Part shown: positions 31,499 through 41,312 of the stretch, one piece after another
Layout of the letters: each line of letters opens with the position of its first letter
Position numbering within the stretch: position 1 is the stretch's first letter
NCBI RefSeq assembly: GCF_000455825.1
Contig: NZ_ATAO01000228.1
Location: 62,001 to 126,000, forward strand
Reading direction: 5' to 3'
DNA: 64,000 nucleotides
DNA from: Microbacterium maritypicum MF109
Lineage (GTDB): Bacteria; Actinomycetota; Actinomycetes; Actinomycetales; Microbacteriaceae
Notes under the pieces: generated by a model
Databases searched by the model: none
The model's input: only the letters and a program-made list of their open reading frames with translations
Told to the model about the DNA's origin: nothing
Program-made: the position numbers and the translations under genes

Positions 31499-34045
31499 CT
31501 ACTCCGCCTCGGTCGTCTCCACCGCGGCGTGGCGGCGACGACGGCGCATCGCGAACAGGCCGAGGCCGGCGGCGAGGAGCACGACGGCTGCGACGATGTA
31601 CGGCGCGCTGTCGGCACCTGTGGTGGCGAGGTCGCCGCCTGTCGAGCCGCCGTTGCCCGGTGCCACCGCTCCGCCACCGGCTGCCGCTGCGACGGTGAGG
31701 GCCGCGGTGACTTCGGTGCCGTCGGGCAGGATCACCGCGAGCGTGTGCCCGCCGGCCGGGGTGTTCGCCGGGATCGTGACCGTGCGCTGGAAGGATCCGT
31801 CCGCACCGGCGGTGGCGGTGCCCAGCTGCACCGGGTCGGACCGCAGCTCGAGTCGCAGCTGCGCGCCCTCCGCGAAGCCGCTGCCCGATACCGTGACCGT
31901 GCCGCCGGCCTTCACGGATGCCGCGCCGAGCTCGACCTTGGCCGGAACTTCGGGCTCCGGCGTGACCGGAGGCGTGACGCCGGCCTCGGTGACCCACTTC
32001 TCCCCGGCATTCGACTTCGTCACGGTGAACGTGTCGTAGACGGCGCCGACGGGGAGGTCGGTGGTCGCGCCCGGCTGCTTCTCGGCGAGGTACGAACGGT
32101 AGACCAGCTGATTCTTCGACACGTCGATGACCTGGTACGTGGTGACACCCTGGCCACGCAGCACCTGGGTGGCGCCGTTGTTGGTCCAGACGTTCTTCTC
32201 GGGGATCTCGAGGTCGTAGTGCTTCGCGCCCGAGTTCGACACGACGTAGACCGGGCCGGTGGTGAGGCCGGTGGTCTCGGTGGCATCGGTGTTCACGTAG
32301 CCGCGAGCGTAGGTGTGGTCGTGGCCCATGAGCACCAGGTCGATGTCGTTGCGCTGGAAGACCGGGAGCCACTCGGCGCGCAACACCGGCTCGTCGCGAC
32401 CCTCGGATGCCGAGAACACCGGCTGGTGGAACGTGACGACGTTCCACTTCGACGGGCTGTTCTGCAGCAGCAGGTCGAGCCAGGCGCCCTGGAAGCGGGT
32501 CCACAGCGTGCCGATCTGGGACGACGGGCACTCCGTGCCCGTGCAGGACGGGAGTCCGGCCGGGGTGAGGAAGGTCGTGTCGCGGGTGGCGTTCAGCGTG
32601 ATGAAACGCACGCCCTGGTAGTCGGTGTAGTACGCGGTCTCGGCGGCGAACGAGCTCCAGTGGTCGAAGAACGCGCGGTACTGCTGCGCCACGGCGGAGT
32701 CGCCCTTGGCGAGGTCGGCCAGCTCGCCGATCGAGCTCGTCGACGGGTTGTTGCGCGGGTATTCGAACGCGGCCTTCCACGCCGTGAGCAGCTTGTCGCC
32801 CGAGTATTCGTGGTTGCCAGGGGCGGCCATCACGTTGGTGCGGACGGCCGAGTCCTTCATGCCCTTGAACCAGTTGACCCACTCGTTCTCGTTGCTCGAC
32901 GTGTTGATGAGGTCACCCGCGTGCACCGAGCCGATCGACCGGGGCGCGGCGGCTTCCGCCTGCTTCACGACGCTCGGCCACGTGGTGTCGAGGCCGATCT
33001 GCGCGTCGCCGTAGTAGATGAACTGGAAGTCGGTCGCGGACGGATCCGCGGTGCGGAAGGTGAACCAGTCGCTCCAGCTGCCCGGGAGGCCGACGCGATA
33101 GCGGTACTCGGTGGCGGCGGTGAGGCCGGTCACGGTGGCCGAGAAGTGCTTGTTCGGGTTGCCGTTCACGACACCCGCGTCATATGCGTCGACGGTGCGG
33201 GTCTCGCCGCCCGCCGAGGGCGCGATCTCGACCTGTCCGACCGTGTGCGAGGAGTCGCCGGCGAGCCAGGAGAACGACTGCGAGACGGCAGGCTGCTCGG
33301 TCGGGGTGAGGATGACGCGGGTCGGCGGGGCGACGACCGGGGTGCCGGGGGCGGATGCCTTGACCAGGGTCAGCGACGACATGTCGAAGAAGATGTCGGA
33401 GCTGGTCTCCCGGTCCTGGAACAGCGAGACGGCGATCGTGTTGGTGCCGTCGTGCAGCAGGTCGCCTTCGGCGCTGAACGTGCTGGTGAGCGGGTCGCCG
33501 TTGCCGTCTCCCGCGTACTCGACGTTGGTGGTGTCGGTGATGCGGCCGTCGACGTAGCGGGCGACCTCTTCGCCGTTGATCCAGACGATGATCGCGTCGT
33601 CGTACGTGATAGTGCTCTGGAGGGCCGCGACCTGCTCGGCGACGCCCGCTTCGAGCTCGAAGGTCGTGCGGAAGAAGTAGGTCGGGACGGTGGGGGCCGC
33701 CGTGCCGTCGAGGTAGTGGTTCAGAAGGGTCTTCGGCGTCTGCGGACCGACCGGTGCGAGCTTCCCGCCCTTCGCGCCGAACGAGCCGGCAGCGGTCTTC
33801 CATGCACTGTCGTCATAGGCGGGCAGCGTCCAGTCACGGAGCGCCGCCGGTGCGGGAGACGGGTCGGAGCCGTCGTCGAGGTAGTGCCAGGAGGTGTCGC
33901 CGGTGATCAGCGATCCCGTCGGCACCTCGGGGTCGGGTGCGGCGAGAGCCGCGGGGGCGACGACGGCGCCGCCGAGCAGGGCGAGGAGCGCGACGGACGT
34001 CAGTCCGCGACGCCGCCACCGCACCGCAGGGGTGGGGGAGGTCAT
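31499..34045 (-). CDS. Cell-wall purple-acid-phosphatase-like metallophosphoesterase
   Basis: An 848-residue secreted protein. The signal peptide ends near PAALAAPD. An N-terminal beta-rich carbohydrate-binding-like region (about 30-270) and a fibronectin-like purple acid phosphatase N-terminal domain precede the metallophosphoesterase core: YYGDAQIG, HAGDLIN, PGNHEYSG and GHDHTYARGY supply the metal ligands. An Ig-like region, then a LATTG sortase-like motif, a membrane span and RRRRRH end the protein. It probably hydrolyses phosphate esters at the cell surface. The start at 34045 has GAAGGA upstream. Confidence 0.88.
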   Translation of the reverse strand: MTSPTPAVRWRRRGLTSVALLALLGGAVVAPAALAAPDPEVPTGSLITGDTSWHYLDDGSDPSPAPAALRDWTLPAYDDSAWKTAAGSFGAKGGKLAPVGPQTPKTLLNHYLDGTAAPTVPTYFFRTTFELEAGVAEQVAALQSTITYDDAIIVWINGEEVARYVDGRITDTTNVEYAGDGNGDPLTSTFSAEGDLLHDGTNTIAVSLFQDRETSSDIFFDMSSLTLVKASAPGTPVVAPPTRVILTPTEQPAVSQSFSWLAGDSSHTVGQVEIAPSAGGETRTVDAYDAGVVNGNPNKHFSATVTGLTAATEYRYRVGLPGSWSDWFTFRTADPSATDFQFIYYGDAQIGLDTTWPSVVKQAEAAAPRSIGSVHAGDLINTSSNENEWVNWFKGMKDSAVRTNVMAAPGNHEYSGDKLLTAWKAAFEYPRNNPSTSSIGELADLAKGDSAVAQQYRAFFDHWSSFAAETAYYTDYQGVRFITLNATRDTTFLTPAGLPSCTGTECPSSQIGTLWTRFQGAWLDLLLQNSPSKWNVVTFHQPVFSASEGRDEPVLRAEWLPVFQRNDIDLVLMGHDHTYARGYVNTDATETTGLTTGPVYVVSNSGAKHYDLEIPEKNVWTNNGATQVLRGQGVTTYQVIDVSKNQLVYRSYLAEKQPGATTDLPVGAVYDTFTVTKSNAGEKWVTEAGVTPPVTPEPEVPAKVELGAASVKAGGTVTVSGSGFAEGAQLRLELRSDPVQLGTATAGADGSFQRTVTIPANTPAGGHTLAVILPDGTEVTAALTVAAAAGGGAVAPGNGGSTGGDLATTGADSAPYIVAAVVLLAAGLGLFAMRRRRRHAAVETTEAE

Positions 34046-34315
34046 GTCAGTCCTTCGAGGTGGGGTTTCCGTGCTCAGCCGCACGAGGCCCCTCCACCCC
34101 ATCGAAGACGGATGACCGGCGTCTGACCCCGAAGGGAAGGGTGGGTGAACTCCGCGACCGACGCTCCTTCGGCCGAAACGGAGACCGACGTCGCGGGGAC
34201 CGGCGTGTCGAGGGGTGGCGCGCCGGCGCGCGGGCGGACGGTCTGGGTTTTCGCAGAAGGGCTCGGAGAAGAGGCAGGGGCAGCAGACTGCCCCGGCACG
34301 AACGGCTCACCCCGG

Positions 34316-34321
34316 TACGCT
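34316..34321 (+). promoter_or_regulatory. -10 element of a leaderless pcnA promoter
   Basis: TACGCT lies seven bases before the ATG at 34329. The rest of the 283-base gap upstream (34046-34315) is GC-rich and shows no gene. Confidence 0.5.
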
Positions 34322-34328
34322 GGAACCC

Positions 34329-35756
34329 ATGCTCAATATGGCTGACGGCCTCGCCCGTCTCGGTGCGCTCGCCGAGAATCCGGTCGTCCGCACCCTCGCG
34401 ACGGCGTTCGAGGAGGCCGGCTTCGATCTGGCCGTCGTCGGTGGTCCGGTGCGCGATGCGCTGCTCGGACGCGTGACCCATGACCTCGACTTCACGACCA
34501 ACGCCTCGCCCGACGAGATCCTGACCATCGTCACGCCGATCTCGACCGCCCAGTGGGACATCGGCCGGGCGTTCGGCACGATCGGCGCGCGCGTGCAGCG
34601 CGAACAGGTCGAGATCACGACGTATCGTGCCGACAGCTACGACGGTGTGACCCGCAAGCCCACGGTGGAGTTCGGCGACACGATCGACGGCGACCTCGTG
34701 CGCCGCGACTTCACCGTCAACTCCATGGCCCTGCAGGTGCCGTCGGTCAAGCTCGTCGACCCGACCGGTGGGGTGGAAGATCTGATCGCGGGTGTTCTGC
34801 GCACCCCGGCGGACCCCCGGATCTCATTCGGCGACGACCCCCTGCGCATGCTGCGCGCCGCGCGCTTCAGCGCCCAGCTCGGCTTCCGCGTCGAAGAGGC
34901 CACGGCCGAGGCGATCGCCGAGCTCCGCGAGACGCTGAAGATCGTGAGTCCGGAGCGCATCCAGTCCGAGCTCGTGCGCCTCATGCAGACCGAAGACCCG
35001 GTGCGCGGGATCCGCGTGCTGGTCGACACCGGGCTGATCGACGAGTTCCTGCCCGAGGTCACCGAACTGCGCCTCGAGGTCGACGAGCACCACCACCACA
35101 AGGACGTCTACGAGCACTCGCTCACCGTGCTCGCCCAGGCGATCGAGCTCGAGCACTCCCGGCACCCCGGCGCCGCGCCCGACGTGCCGCTGCGCATCGC
35201 GGCACTCCTGCACGACATCGGCAAGCCGCGCACCCGCAAGCTCGAGGCCGGGGGAGTGGTCACGTTCCACCACCACGATGTGGTCGGGGCGCGCATGGCG
35301 CGCAAGCGGCTGCAGGCGCTGCGCTTCGACACCGAGACCACGAACGCCGTCGCCACGCTCATCGAGCTGCACCTGCGCTTCTTCGGCTACGCCGAGGGCG
35401 CCTGGACGGATGCGGCCGTGCGTCGCTACGTGCGCGATGCCGGCGATCTGCTGGAGCGCCTGCACATCCTCACCCGCGCCGACGTGACCACGCGGAACAA
35501 GCGCAAGGCCGGTCGTCTCGCGAGCGCCTACGACGACATCGAGTCGCGCATCGCCGCACTCCGCGAGCAGGAGGAGCTCGACGCGATCCGTCCGGAGCTC
35601 GACGGCAACCGCATCCAGCAGGTGCTCGGCATCAGCCCCGGACGCGAGGTCGGCGAGGCGTACCGGTTCCTCCTCGACCTGCGCCTGGACGAGGGCGTGC
35701 TCGGGCCCGATGTCGCCGAGCAGCGGCTTCGGGAGTGGTGGGCCGCGCGCGGCTGA
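34329..35756 (+). CDS. pcnA: CCA tRNA nucleotidyltransferase
   Basis: A 475-residue class II tRNA nucleotidyltransferase that adds or repairs the 3' CCA of tRNA. The catalytic head has VVGGPVRDALLGRVTHDLDFTTNASPDEI near residues 37-65, with the DxD metal-binding pair, then a neck/body domain. An HD phosphohydrolase-like domain (HHHHKDVYEHSL, LLHDIGKPRT) is in the second half. Microbial relatives act on CCA, so gene naming as pcnA is by convention. It is followed by a VapBC pair and lies 19 kb from murJ, its neighbour in many relatives. Confidence 0.93.
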   Translation: MLNMADGLARLGALAENPVVRTLATAFEEAGFDLAVVGGPVRDALLGRVTHDLDFTTNASPDEILTIVTPISTAQWDIGRAFGTIGARVQREQVEITTYRADSYDGVTRKPTVEFGDTIDGDLVRRDFTVNSMALQVPSVKLVDPTGGVEDLIAGVLRTPADPRISFGDDPLRMLRAARFSAQLGFRVEEATAEAIAELRETLKIVSPERIQSELVRLMQTEDPVRGIRVLVDTGLIDEFLPEVTELRLEVDEHHHHKDVYEHSLTVLAQAIELEHSRHPGAAPDVPLRIAALLHDIGKPRTRKLEAGGVVTFHHHDVVGARMARKRLQALRFDTETTNAVATLIELHLRFFGYAEGAWTDAAVRRYVRDAGDLLERLHILTRADVTTRNKRKAGRLASAYDDIESRIAALREQEELDAIRPELDGNRIQQVLGISPGREVGEAYRFLLDLRLDEGVLGPDVAEQRLREWWAARG

Positions 35757-35762
35757 CCTGTC

Positions 35763-36155
35763 TCAGCGCAGTTCGGGGACGATGATCTCGACGTCGCCGG
35801 ACACGAGCTCGAAGTCCTTCGGGTTGAAGGTGAGGAGGGCGGCGCCGAGTGCGTAGGCGTGCCCGGCCAGCATGAGGTCCTTGCTCCGGGCATGTGCGGG
35901 ACGGGTCAGGATCACCTCCGACGCAAGGCGGGCGTATCCCTCCGCGGCTGCCCGATCGAACGGGAGCCAGTCGGCTTCGAGGAGTGAGGAGAGGCGCATC
36001 AGTTCGTTGCGGCGGCTGCGGCGAAGAACCGGATCCGTCGCACGCTCGACTCCGAGCTGAAGTTCGGCGTAGACGATGGCGCTCAGAGCCACGTCGTCCG
36101 GGGGCAACTGCACGCTGTCGAGCTGGATCAGCACGTTCGTGTCAAGAAGAATCAC
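35763..36155 (-). CDS. vapC: PIN-domain toxin VapC
   Basis: A 130-residue PIN-domain ribonuclease. The first acidic residue is D5 in ILLDTNVL, with the conserved Glu in YAELQLGVERA, an Asp in RSKDLMLAGHAYALG and the final TFNPKDF. These are the PIN metal-binding residues. It is expected to cut RNA when not held by its antitoxin. It starts with GTG at 36155 and overlaps the antitoxin by 14 bases, which fixes the pairing. Confidence 0.9.
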   Translation of the reverse strand: MILLDTNVLIQLDSVQLPPDDVALSAIVYAELQLGVERATDPVLRRSRRNELMRLSSLLEADWLPFDRAAAEGYARLASEVILTRPAHARSKDLMLAGHAYALGAALLTFNPKDFELVSGDVEIIVPELR

Positions 36156-36489
36156 GACTCTCCCACGGGTCCCGGAGCGGTTCGAGGAAGAAGGGATTCG
36201 GCCTGTCCGCCTCCAGCTCCGCCGCCCATTCCCGACGCATCCTGTCTTGTTCCGGGGTCGACGGGTTCGCTTCCACCCTCGCCATGATCTCGCTTGATGG
36301 GACCGACCACCGGCGCGGACGGGCCATCCGCTGCGCCAGGTCGGCTTCGAGCCCGCTCGCGCTGTTCTTCGCCAATCGCGTGAGCACGTCGCGCACCTCG
36401 GCCTCCATCGAGCGGGAGTTCTGTCGGGCACGCTCCTTCAGCGCGTCGACGACATCGTCGCTGAGATTCCGGATGGTCACGGTCGCCAT
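36142..36489 (-). CDS. FitA/VapB-type ribbon-helix-helix antitoxin
   Basis: A 115-residue protein with an N-terminal ribbon-helix-helix DNA-binding domain: MATVTIRNLSDDVVDALKE, followed by ARQNSRSMEAEVRDVL. The C-terminal half, with a hydrophobic/acidic PRR-W-VPSSE stretch, is the VapC-binding part. It neutralises the downstream VapC and represses the operon. Upstream AGGAGG before the ATG at 36489 fits strong translation. It is longer than the usual ~80 residues for FitA-like proteins. Confidence 0.85.
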   Translation of the reverse strand: MATVTIRNLSDDVVDALKERARQNSRSMEAEVRDVLTRLAKNSASGLEADLAQRMARPRRWSVPSSEIMARVEANPSTPEQDRMRREWAAELEADRPNPFFLEPLRDPWESRDSS

Positions 36490-36536
36490 ATCCCGCCTCC
36501 TGACAGCAGAATGCTAGCAGGAAGATCTCTCTCGCA

Positions 36537-37106
36537 TCACCCCTCGCGCCGACGCTCCAGCTCGGTGAACACCACGCCGCTTTCGTAGGCGACCGTCTGC
36601 ACGGCGTCGAACCTCTCGGGGCGATACGGGCGCTCACCGAACAGGGGAATGCCCGAGCCGAACAGCAAGGGCTGTCGTTTGAGGACGAGTCGGTCGATCT
36701 CGTCGGCGAGTGTCGCCGCCAGGGCGCCCCCGCCGCAGAGCCAGATGGCGGCGCCATCTTCCTGTTTCAGTCGCCGCACGACGTCGATCGGATCCTCGGC
36801 CGTGACGACGAGGCTCTCGCCCTCGGCCGTCTTCGAACGACTGAAGACGATCTGTCGCAGGTGACGGTAGGGGCTGGAGACCCCGCCGACGGCGTAGGTG
36901 TTCCACCCCATCAGCACCGTGTCGAAGACGTCGAGGTTCTGTGCGATCCCGAGCGCTGCGGCCGCGGCGGTCGGGAGGGTGTCGGCGAAGCGCCGATTGA
37001 TGCCGTCCATGTGGTCGCCCTCGACGAGGAACGCGTCGAACTCGCCGTTCGGGCCGGCGATGTAGCCGTCGAGGGTGACGGCGGCGTAGTACACGAGTTC
37101 TCGCAT
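36537..37106 (-). CDS. Dihydrofolate reductase-like (RibD C-terminal) protein
   Basis: A 189-residue RibD_C-family protein beginning MRELVYYAAVTLDGYIAGPNG, with GWNTYAVGG and the NADPH-binding LCGGGALAATLADEIDRLVL segment. The start at 37106 lies next to a divergent TetR gene; an extended reading upstream runs into that regulator. The substrate is unknown. Together with the operator-like palindrome it forms a TetR-controlled unit. A distant homologue is encoded at 18017-18667. Confidence 0.87.
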   Translation of the reverse strand: MRELVYYAAVTLDGYIAGPNGEFDAFLVEGDHMDGINRRFADTLPTAAAAALGIAQNLDVFDTVLMGWNTYAVGGVSSPYRHLRQIVFSRSKTAEGESLVVTAEDPIDVVRRLKQEDGAAIWLCGGGALAATLADEIDRLVLKRQPLLFGSGIPLFGERPYRPERFDAVQTVAYESGVVFTELERRREG

Positions 37107-37113
37107 GATGCTC

Positions 37114-37160
37114 CAATCACTACACTTGTCGCAGTTACAGTACAACAGGCGTAGTGATTG
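37114..37160. promoter_or_regulatory. Divergent operator for the TetR/DHFR-like pair
   Basis: CAATCACTAC (37114-37123) and GTAGTGATTG (37151-37160) form a perfect 10-base inverted repeat, with a nested TTGT/ACAA pair. It lies between the two divergent start codons. TetR could bind it and control both genes. Confidence 0.75.
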
Positions 37161-37163
37161 CGC

Positions 37164-37169
37164 TAGTCT
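37164..37169 (+). promoter_or_regulatory. -10 element of the leaderless tetR promoter
   Basis: TAGTCT lies seven bases before the ATG at 37177, immediately downstream of the right arm of the operator. Confidence 0.5.
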
Positions 37170-37176
37170 TCTTCCC

Positions 37177-37743
37177 ATGGTCAAGAACGACTCCCGGCGG
37201 CGGGCGATCGCGGATGCGGGACTCACGGTGCTCGCACGGGAAGGGTCGAGAGGTCTCACGCACCGCGCGGTCGACGTCGCCGCGCGGGTTCCGACCGGCA
37301 CCACATCGAACTACTTCCGCAGTCGGAACGCCCTGATCGAGGGACTCGTCGAGCGAATCGGAGAGCGTCTCGCTCCTACGACCGAGGATCTCGAGCGCCG
37401 CGCGAACGTGCCACCCGGCCCCGCGCTGTTCGCCGACTACATCCGCGACATCGTGCGAAGGCTGACCGAGGATCGAGACGTGACGCTCGCCCTGTTCGAG
37501 CTGCGACTCGAAGGCGGCCGACGCCCCGAGGTCGCCGCCGTGCTGGGCGCCTGGCAACGTGCCGGCTTCGACGGCGACATCGCCTTCAACACCTCGGCAG
37601 GGCTCCCGGGCGGACGGCGCGAGATCGCGCTTTTCCACTACGCGATCGACGGACTGCTGCTCGACCGGCTCACCACGCCGATCGATCCGGACACCTCGAC
37701 GGACGAGGTGATCGACGACCTCGTCGCCGGCCTCCTCCGTTGA
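37177..37743 (+). CDS. TetR family transcriptional regulator
   Basis: A 188-residue repressor. The N-terminal helix-turn-helix region is RRRAIADAGLTVLAREGSRGLTHRAVDVAARVPTGTTSNYF, a TetR signature including the G-LTHRAVD and TTSNYF recognition part. The remainder is an all-helical ligand-binding and dimer domain with many Arg/Glu pairs. It is divergent from the DHFR-like gene across a long inverted repeat, so it probably represses that gene and itself. The ligand is unknown. Confidence 0.9.
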   Translation: MVKNDSRRRAIADAGLTVLAREGSRGLTHRAVDVAARVPTGTTSNYFRSRNALIEGLVERIGERLAPTTEDLERRANVPPGPALFADYIRDIVRRLTEDRDVTLALFELRLEGGRRPEVAAVLGAWQRAGFDGDIAFNTSAGLPGGRREIALFHYAIDGLLLDRLTTPIDPDTSTDEVIDDLVAGLLR

Positions 37744-37778
37744 CGCGGTGAGGTGTTCCCTCGGGGCCGCGCTGCTCG

Positions 37779-37784
37779 TACACT
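37779..37784 (+). promoter_or_regulatory. Candidate -10 of the GAF regulator gene
   Basis: TACACT about 35 bases upstream of the GTG at 37820, in the 76-base gap after tetR. Confidence 0.35.
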
Positions 37785-37819
37785 GAGGCAACGCACGCTC
37801 TCGACGATCGGAGACCGCT

Positions 37820-39148
37820 GTGTCTGCGCCGTGGCAGGTATCCCGCGAGTCCCTCCCCCCGACATCGCGACTGCTCATCGAGCGTGCGCACGAAGAGCTG
37901 CTCGCCGGCAATCTCGACGACCGGCGCCTGCAAGAGGTGCGCCCCCTCGTCCGCGAGTCGTGGGAGAGGTCGTGGCGCGGTCGGGTCGGACCCGAAGGCG
38001 CTCCTCCGCTCGAACTGGTCAGCGACGAGCTCGAGGCCTACCGCCTCGCCCACCCTCTCGCCTCGGTGATGGACATGATCCGTGCGCTGCTGCTGCCCGG
38101 CGAGGCGGAGGACACCGGAGTGATCATCGCCGTCGGCGACCAGGCCGGACGCCTGCTCTGGATCGAGGGGGATGATCAGCTGCGCTCGCTCACCGACGGC
38201 ATGGGCTTCGTCGCCGGTGCGAACTGGTCGGAGGATGCCGTCGGCACGAGCGCCCCCGGAACCGCGCTCGCCCTCGGCCAGTCGGTGCAGATCCGCGGCG
38301 CGGAGCACTACAACCGCCTCGTGCATCCGTGGTCATGCACGGCTGCACCCGTCCGCGACCCCGAGACGCAGCGTGTGCTCGGAGTCATCGACATCACCGG
38401 AGGCCCCGAGGTGGTCTCGCTGCAGGCGCGACTGCTGGTCGATGCGACGGCCCGCGCGGTCGAGTCGGAGTTGATGGTGGCTCGTCTGCGCCGACGGAGC
38501 GAGGAGTCCCGGCCGCGAACCAGCGTGACGAAGGGACGCATGCCGGCGACCGCGCGCGCGACGCTGCATGTGCTCGGCCGGGATCGAGCCCGCCTGGAGA
38601 CCGAGTCCGCACACGACGAGTCCATGATCGAGCTCAGCGCACGCCACGCGGCGATCCTGCTGATGCTGGCCGTGCACCGCCAGGGTCTCTCGGCCGAGCG
38701 CCTCTGCGAGCTCGTCTACGGCCCGGGCGTCTCGCCCGACACGCTCCGCCCGGAGATGGTTCGCCTGCGCAAGGTGCTCGAGCGCACGGCCCCCGATCTG
38801 GTGCCCGAGTCGCGCCCGTACCGCCTTCCCGTCGCCCTCGATACCGACGCACATGACGTGCTGTCACTGCTCGATCGCGGCGCGCACCGGGTGGCGCTCA
38901 CCGCCTATCGGGGTCCGGTGCTCCCCGAGTCGACCTCGCCCGGCGTCGAGGAGTTCCGGGAGTCGGTGAGGGGAGCGCTCCGCGAAGCGATGCTGTCCGA
39001 GGCGAGTCTCGACGTGCTGCTCTCCTACGCAGAGATCCCCGAGGGGCAGGGAGATGCCGAGGCACTCCGTCTCGCGCTGGAGATGCTCCCCGCCCGGTCG
39101 CCGAAGCGCGCAGGGCTCGTCGCGAGGATCGAGCGCCTCGAGGCCTGA
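37820..39148 (+). CDS. GAF-domain transcriptional regulator of the aldehyde dehydrogenase unit
   Basis: A 442-residue regulator. The GAF-like sensor domain occupies about residues 70-215 ([45 protein letters not shown]), as in the N terminus of AcoR-type activators. There is no sigma-54-type AAA+ domain; the C-terminal part is an OmpR-like winged helix ([38 protein letters not shown]). It starts at GTG 37820. Such proteins lie next to an aldehyde dehydrogenase and DUF779 in many actinobacteria and probably activate them. Confidence 0.85.
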   Translation: MSAPWQVSRESLPPTSRLLIERAHEELLAGNLDDRRLQEVRPLVRESWERSWRGRVGPEGAPPLELVSDELEAYRLAHPLASVMDMIRALLLPGEAEDTGVIIAVGDQAGRLLWIEGDDQLRSLTDGMGFVAGANWSEDAVGTSAPGTALALGQSVQIRGAEHYNRLVHPWSCTAAPVRDPETQRVLGVIDITGGPEVVSLQARLLVDATARAVESELMVARLRRRSEESRPRTSVTKGRMPATARATLHVLGRDRARLETESAHDESMIELSARHAAILLMLAVHRQGLSAERLCELVYGPGVSPDTLRPEMVRLRKVLERTAPDLVPESRPYRLPVALDTDAHDVLSLLDRGAHRVALTAYRGPVLPESTSPGVEEFRESVRGALREAMLSEASLDVLLSYAEIPEGQGDAEALRLALEMLPARSPKRAGLVARIERLEA

Positions 39149-39160
39149 CCGCGGCCTGCA

Positions 39161-39195
39161 ACCGGGCGCAACGTTGCGCATCGGGGCGCAACCCC
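39161..39195. promoter_or_regulatory. Palindromic operator upstream of the aldehyde dehydrogenase
   Basis: GCGCAACGTTGCGC (39166-39179) is a perfect 14-base palindrome. Further GCAAC-type half-sites flank it: TGCAAC just before and GGCGCAACC just after. This repeated motif in the 109-base gap between the GAF regulator and the aldehyde dehydrogenase is a good candidate binding site for that regulator. Confidence 0.65.
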
Positions 39196-39257
39196 GGGCG
39201 ACCTACCTTCGGAGAAGAGCCGCTGCACCGACGCGCGGCCCCGTCGAAGGAGACCCC

Positions 39258-40808
<1,551 letters not shown>

Positions 40809-40817
40809 GCTCGATCC

Positions 40818-40851
40818 CCGGGCGGGCGCTGCTCCCTCAGCGTCCGCCCGG
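40818..40851 (+). terminator. Hairpin after the aldehyde dehydrogenase gene
   Basis: CCGGGCGGGCGCTG pairs with CAGCGTCCGCCCGG (one mismatch) across a six-base loop, ten bases after the stop. There is no T-run, and the DUF779 gene starts only 25 bases later, so it may attenuate rather than end transcription. Confidence 0.5.
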
Positions 40852-40875
40852 CTCCCTCCCCGGAAGGCGGCAGTC

Positions 40876-41277
40876 ATGGTCAGCATCGGCACCTATCAGC
40901 GCGTGGACGTGACGGAGGCGGCGGCCGCACTCGTGCGTGAGCTGACCGCACAGCACGGGCCGCTCATGTTCCACCAGTCCGGCGGCTGCTGCGACGGCTC
41001 TTCACCCATGTGCTATCCGATCGGGATGTTCATCACGGGGCCGGGCGACGTGCTGCTCGGTGCCCTCGACGTCGGGCTGCCGCAGACGGTGGAGGTGTTC
41101 ATGTCGGAGTCGCAGTTCGAGTACTGGAAGTACACGCACCTGACCATCGACGTGGTGCCGGGGCGCGGTGCGGGTTTCTCGGTCGAAGGCCCGACCGGGA
41201 TGCGATTCCTGATCCGGTCCCGGATGCTGAACGATGCGGAGCTGGAGTACTTCGGCTTGTCGACGCGAGCGGTGTGA
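40876..41277 (+). CDS. DUF779 domain-containing protein
   Basis: A 133-residue small cytoplasmic protein with the DUF779 signature MFHQSGGCCDGSSPMCYP (residues 35-50) containing three cysteines that could bind a metal or be redox-active. A later segment FEYWKYTHLTIDVVPGRGAGFSVEGP is also conserved. DUF779 genes are known to follow ExaC-type aldehyde dehydrogenases; its exact function is unknown. The GTG-TGA end overlaps a possible HIT start, but a later start for that gene is preferred. Confidence 0.85.
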   Translation: MVSIGTYQRVDVTEAAAALVRELTAQHGPLMFHQSGGCCDGSSPMCYPIGMFITGPGDVLLGALDVGLPQTVEVFMSESQFEYWKYTHLTIDVVPGRGAGFSVEGPTGMRFLIRSRMLNDAELEYFGLSTRAV

Positions 41278-41300
41278 ACGGCGCGACGGAGGCTTCTGGT

Positions 41301-41306
41301 TACGAT
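41301..41306 (+). promoter_or_regulatory. -10 element of a leaderless HIT-gene promoter
   Basis: TACGAT lies six bases before the ATG at 41313, inside the longer reading frame that would start at GTG 41274. Confidence 0.5.
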
Positions 41307-41312
41307 GAGCCG

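Noticed and set aside
31430..34126. An 898-residue plus-strand frame opposite the metallophosphoesterase gene.
   Set aside because: The opposite strand shows a signal peptide, metal-binding motifs and an anchor; the plus-strand frame is an antisense shadow.
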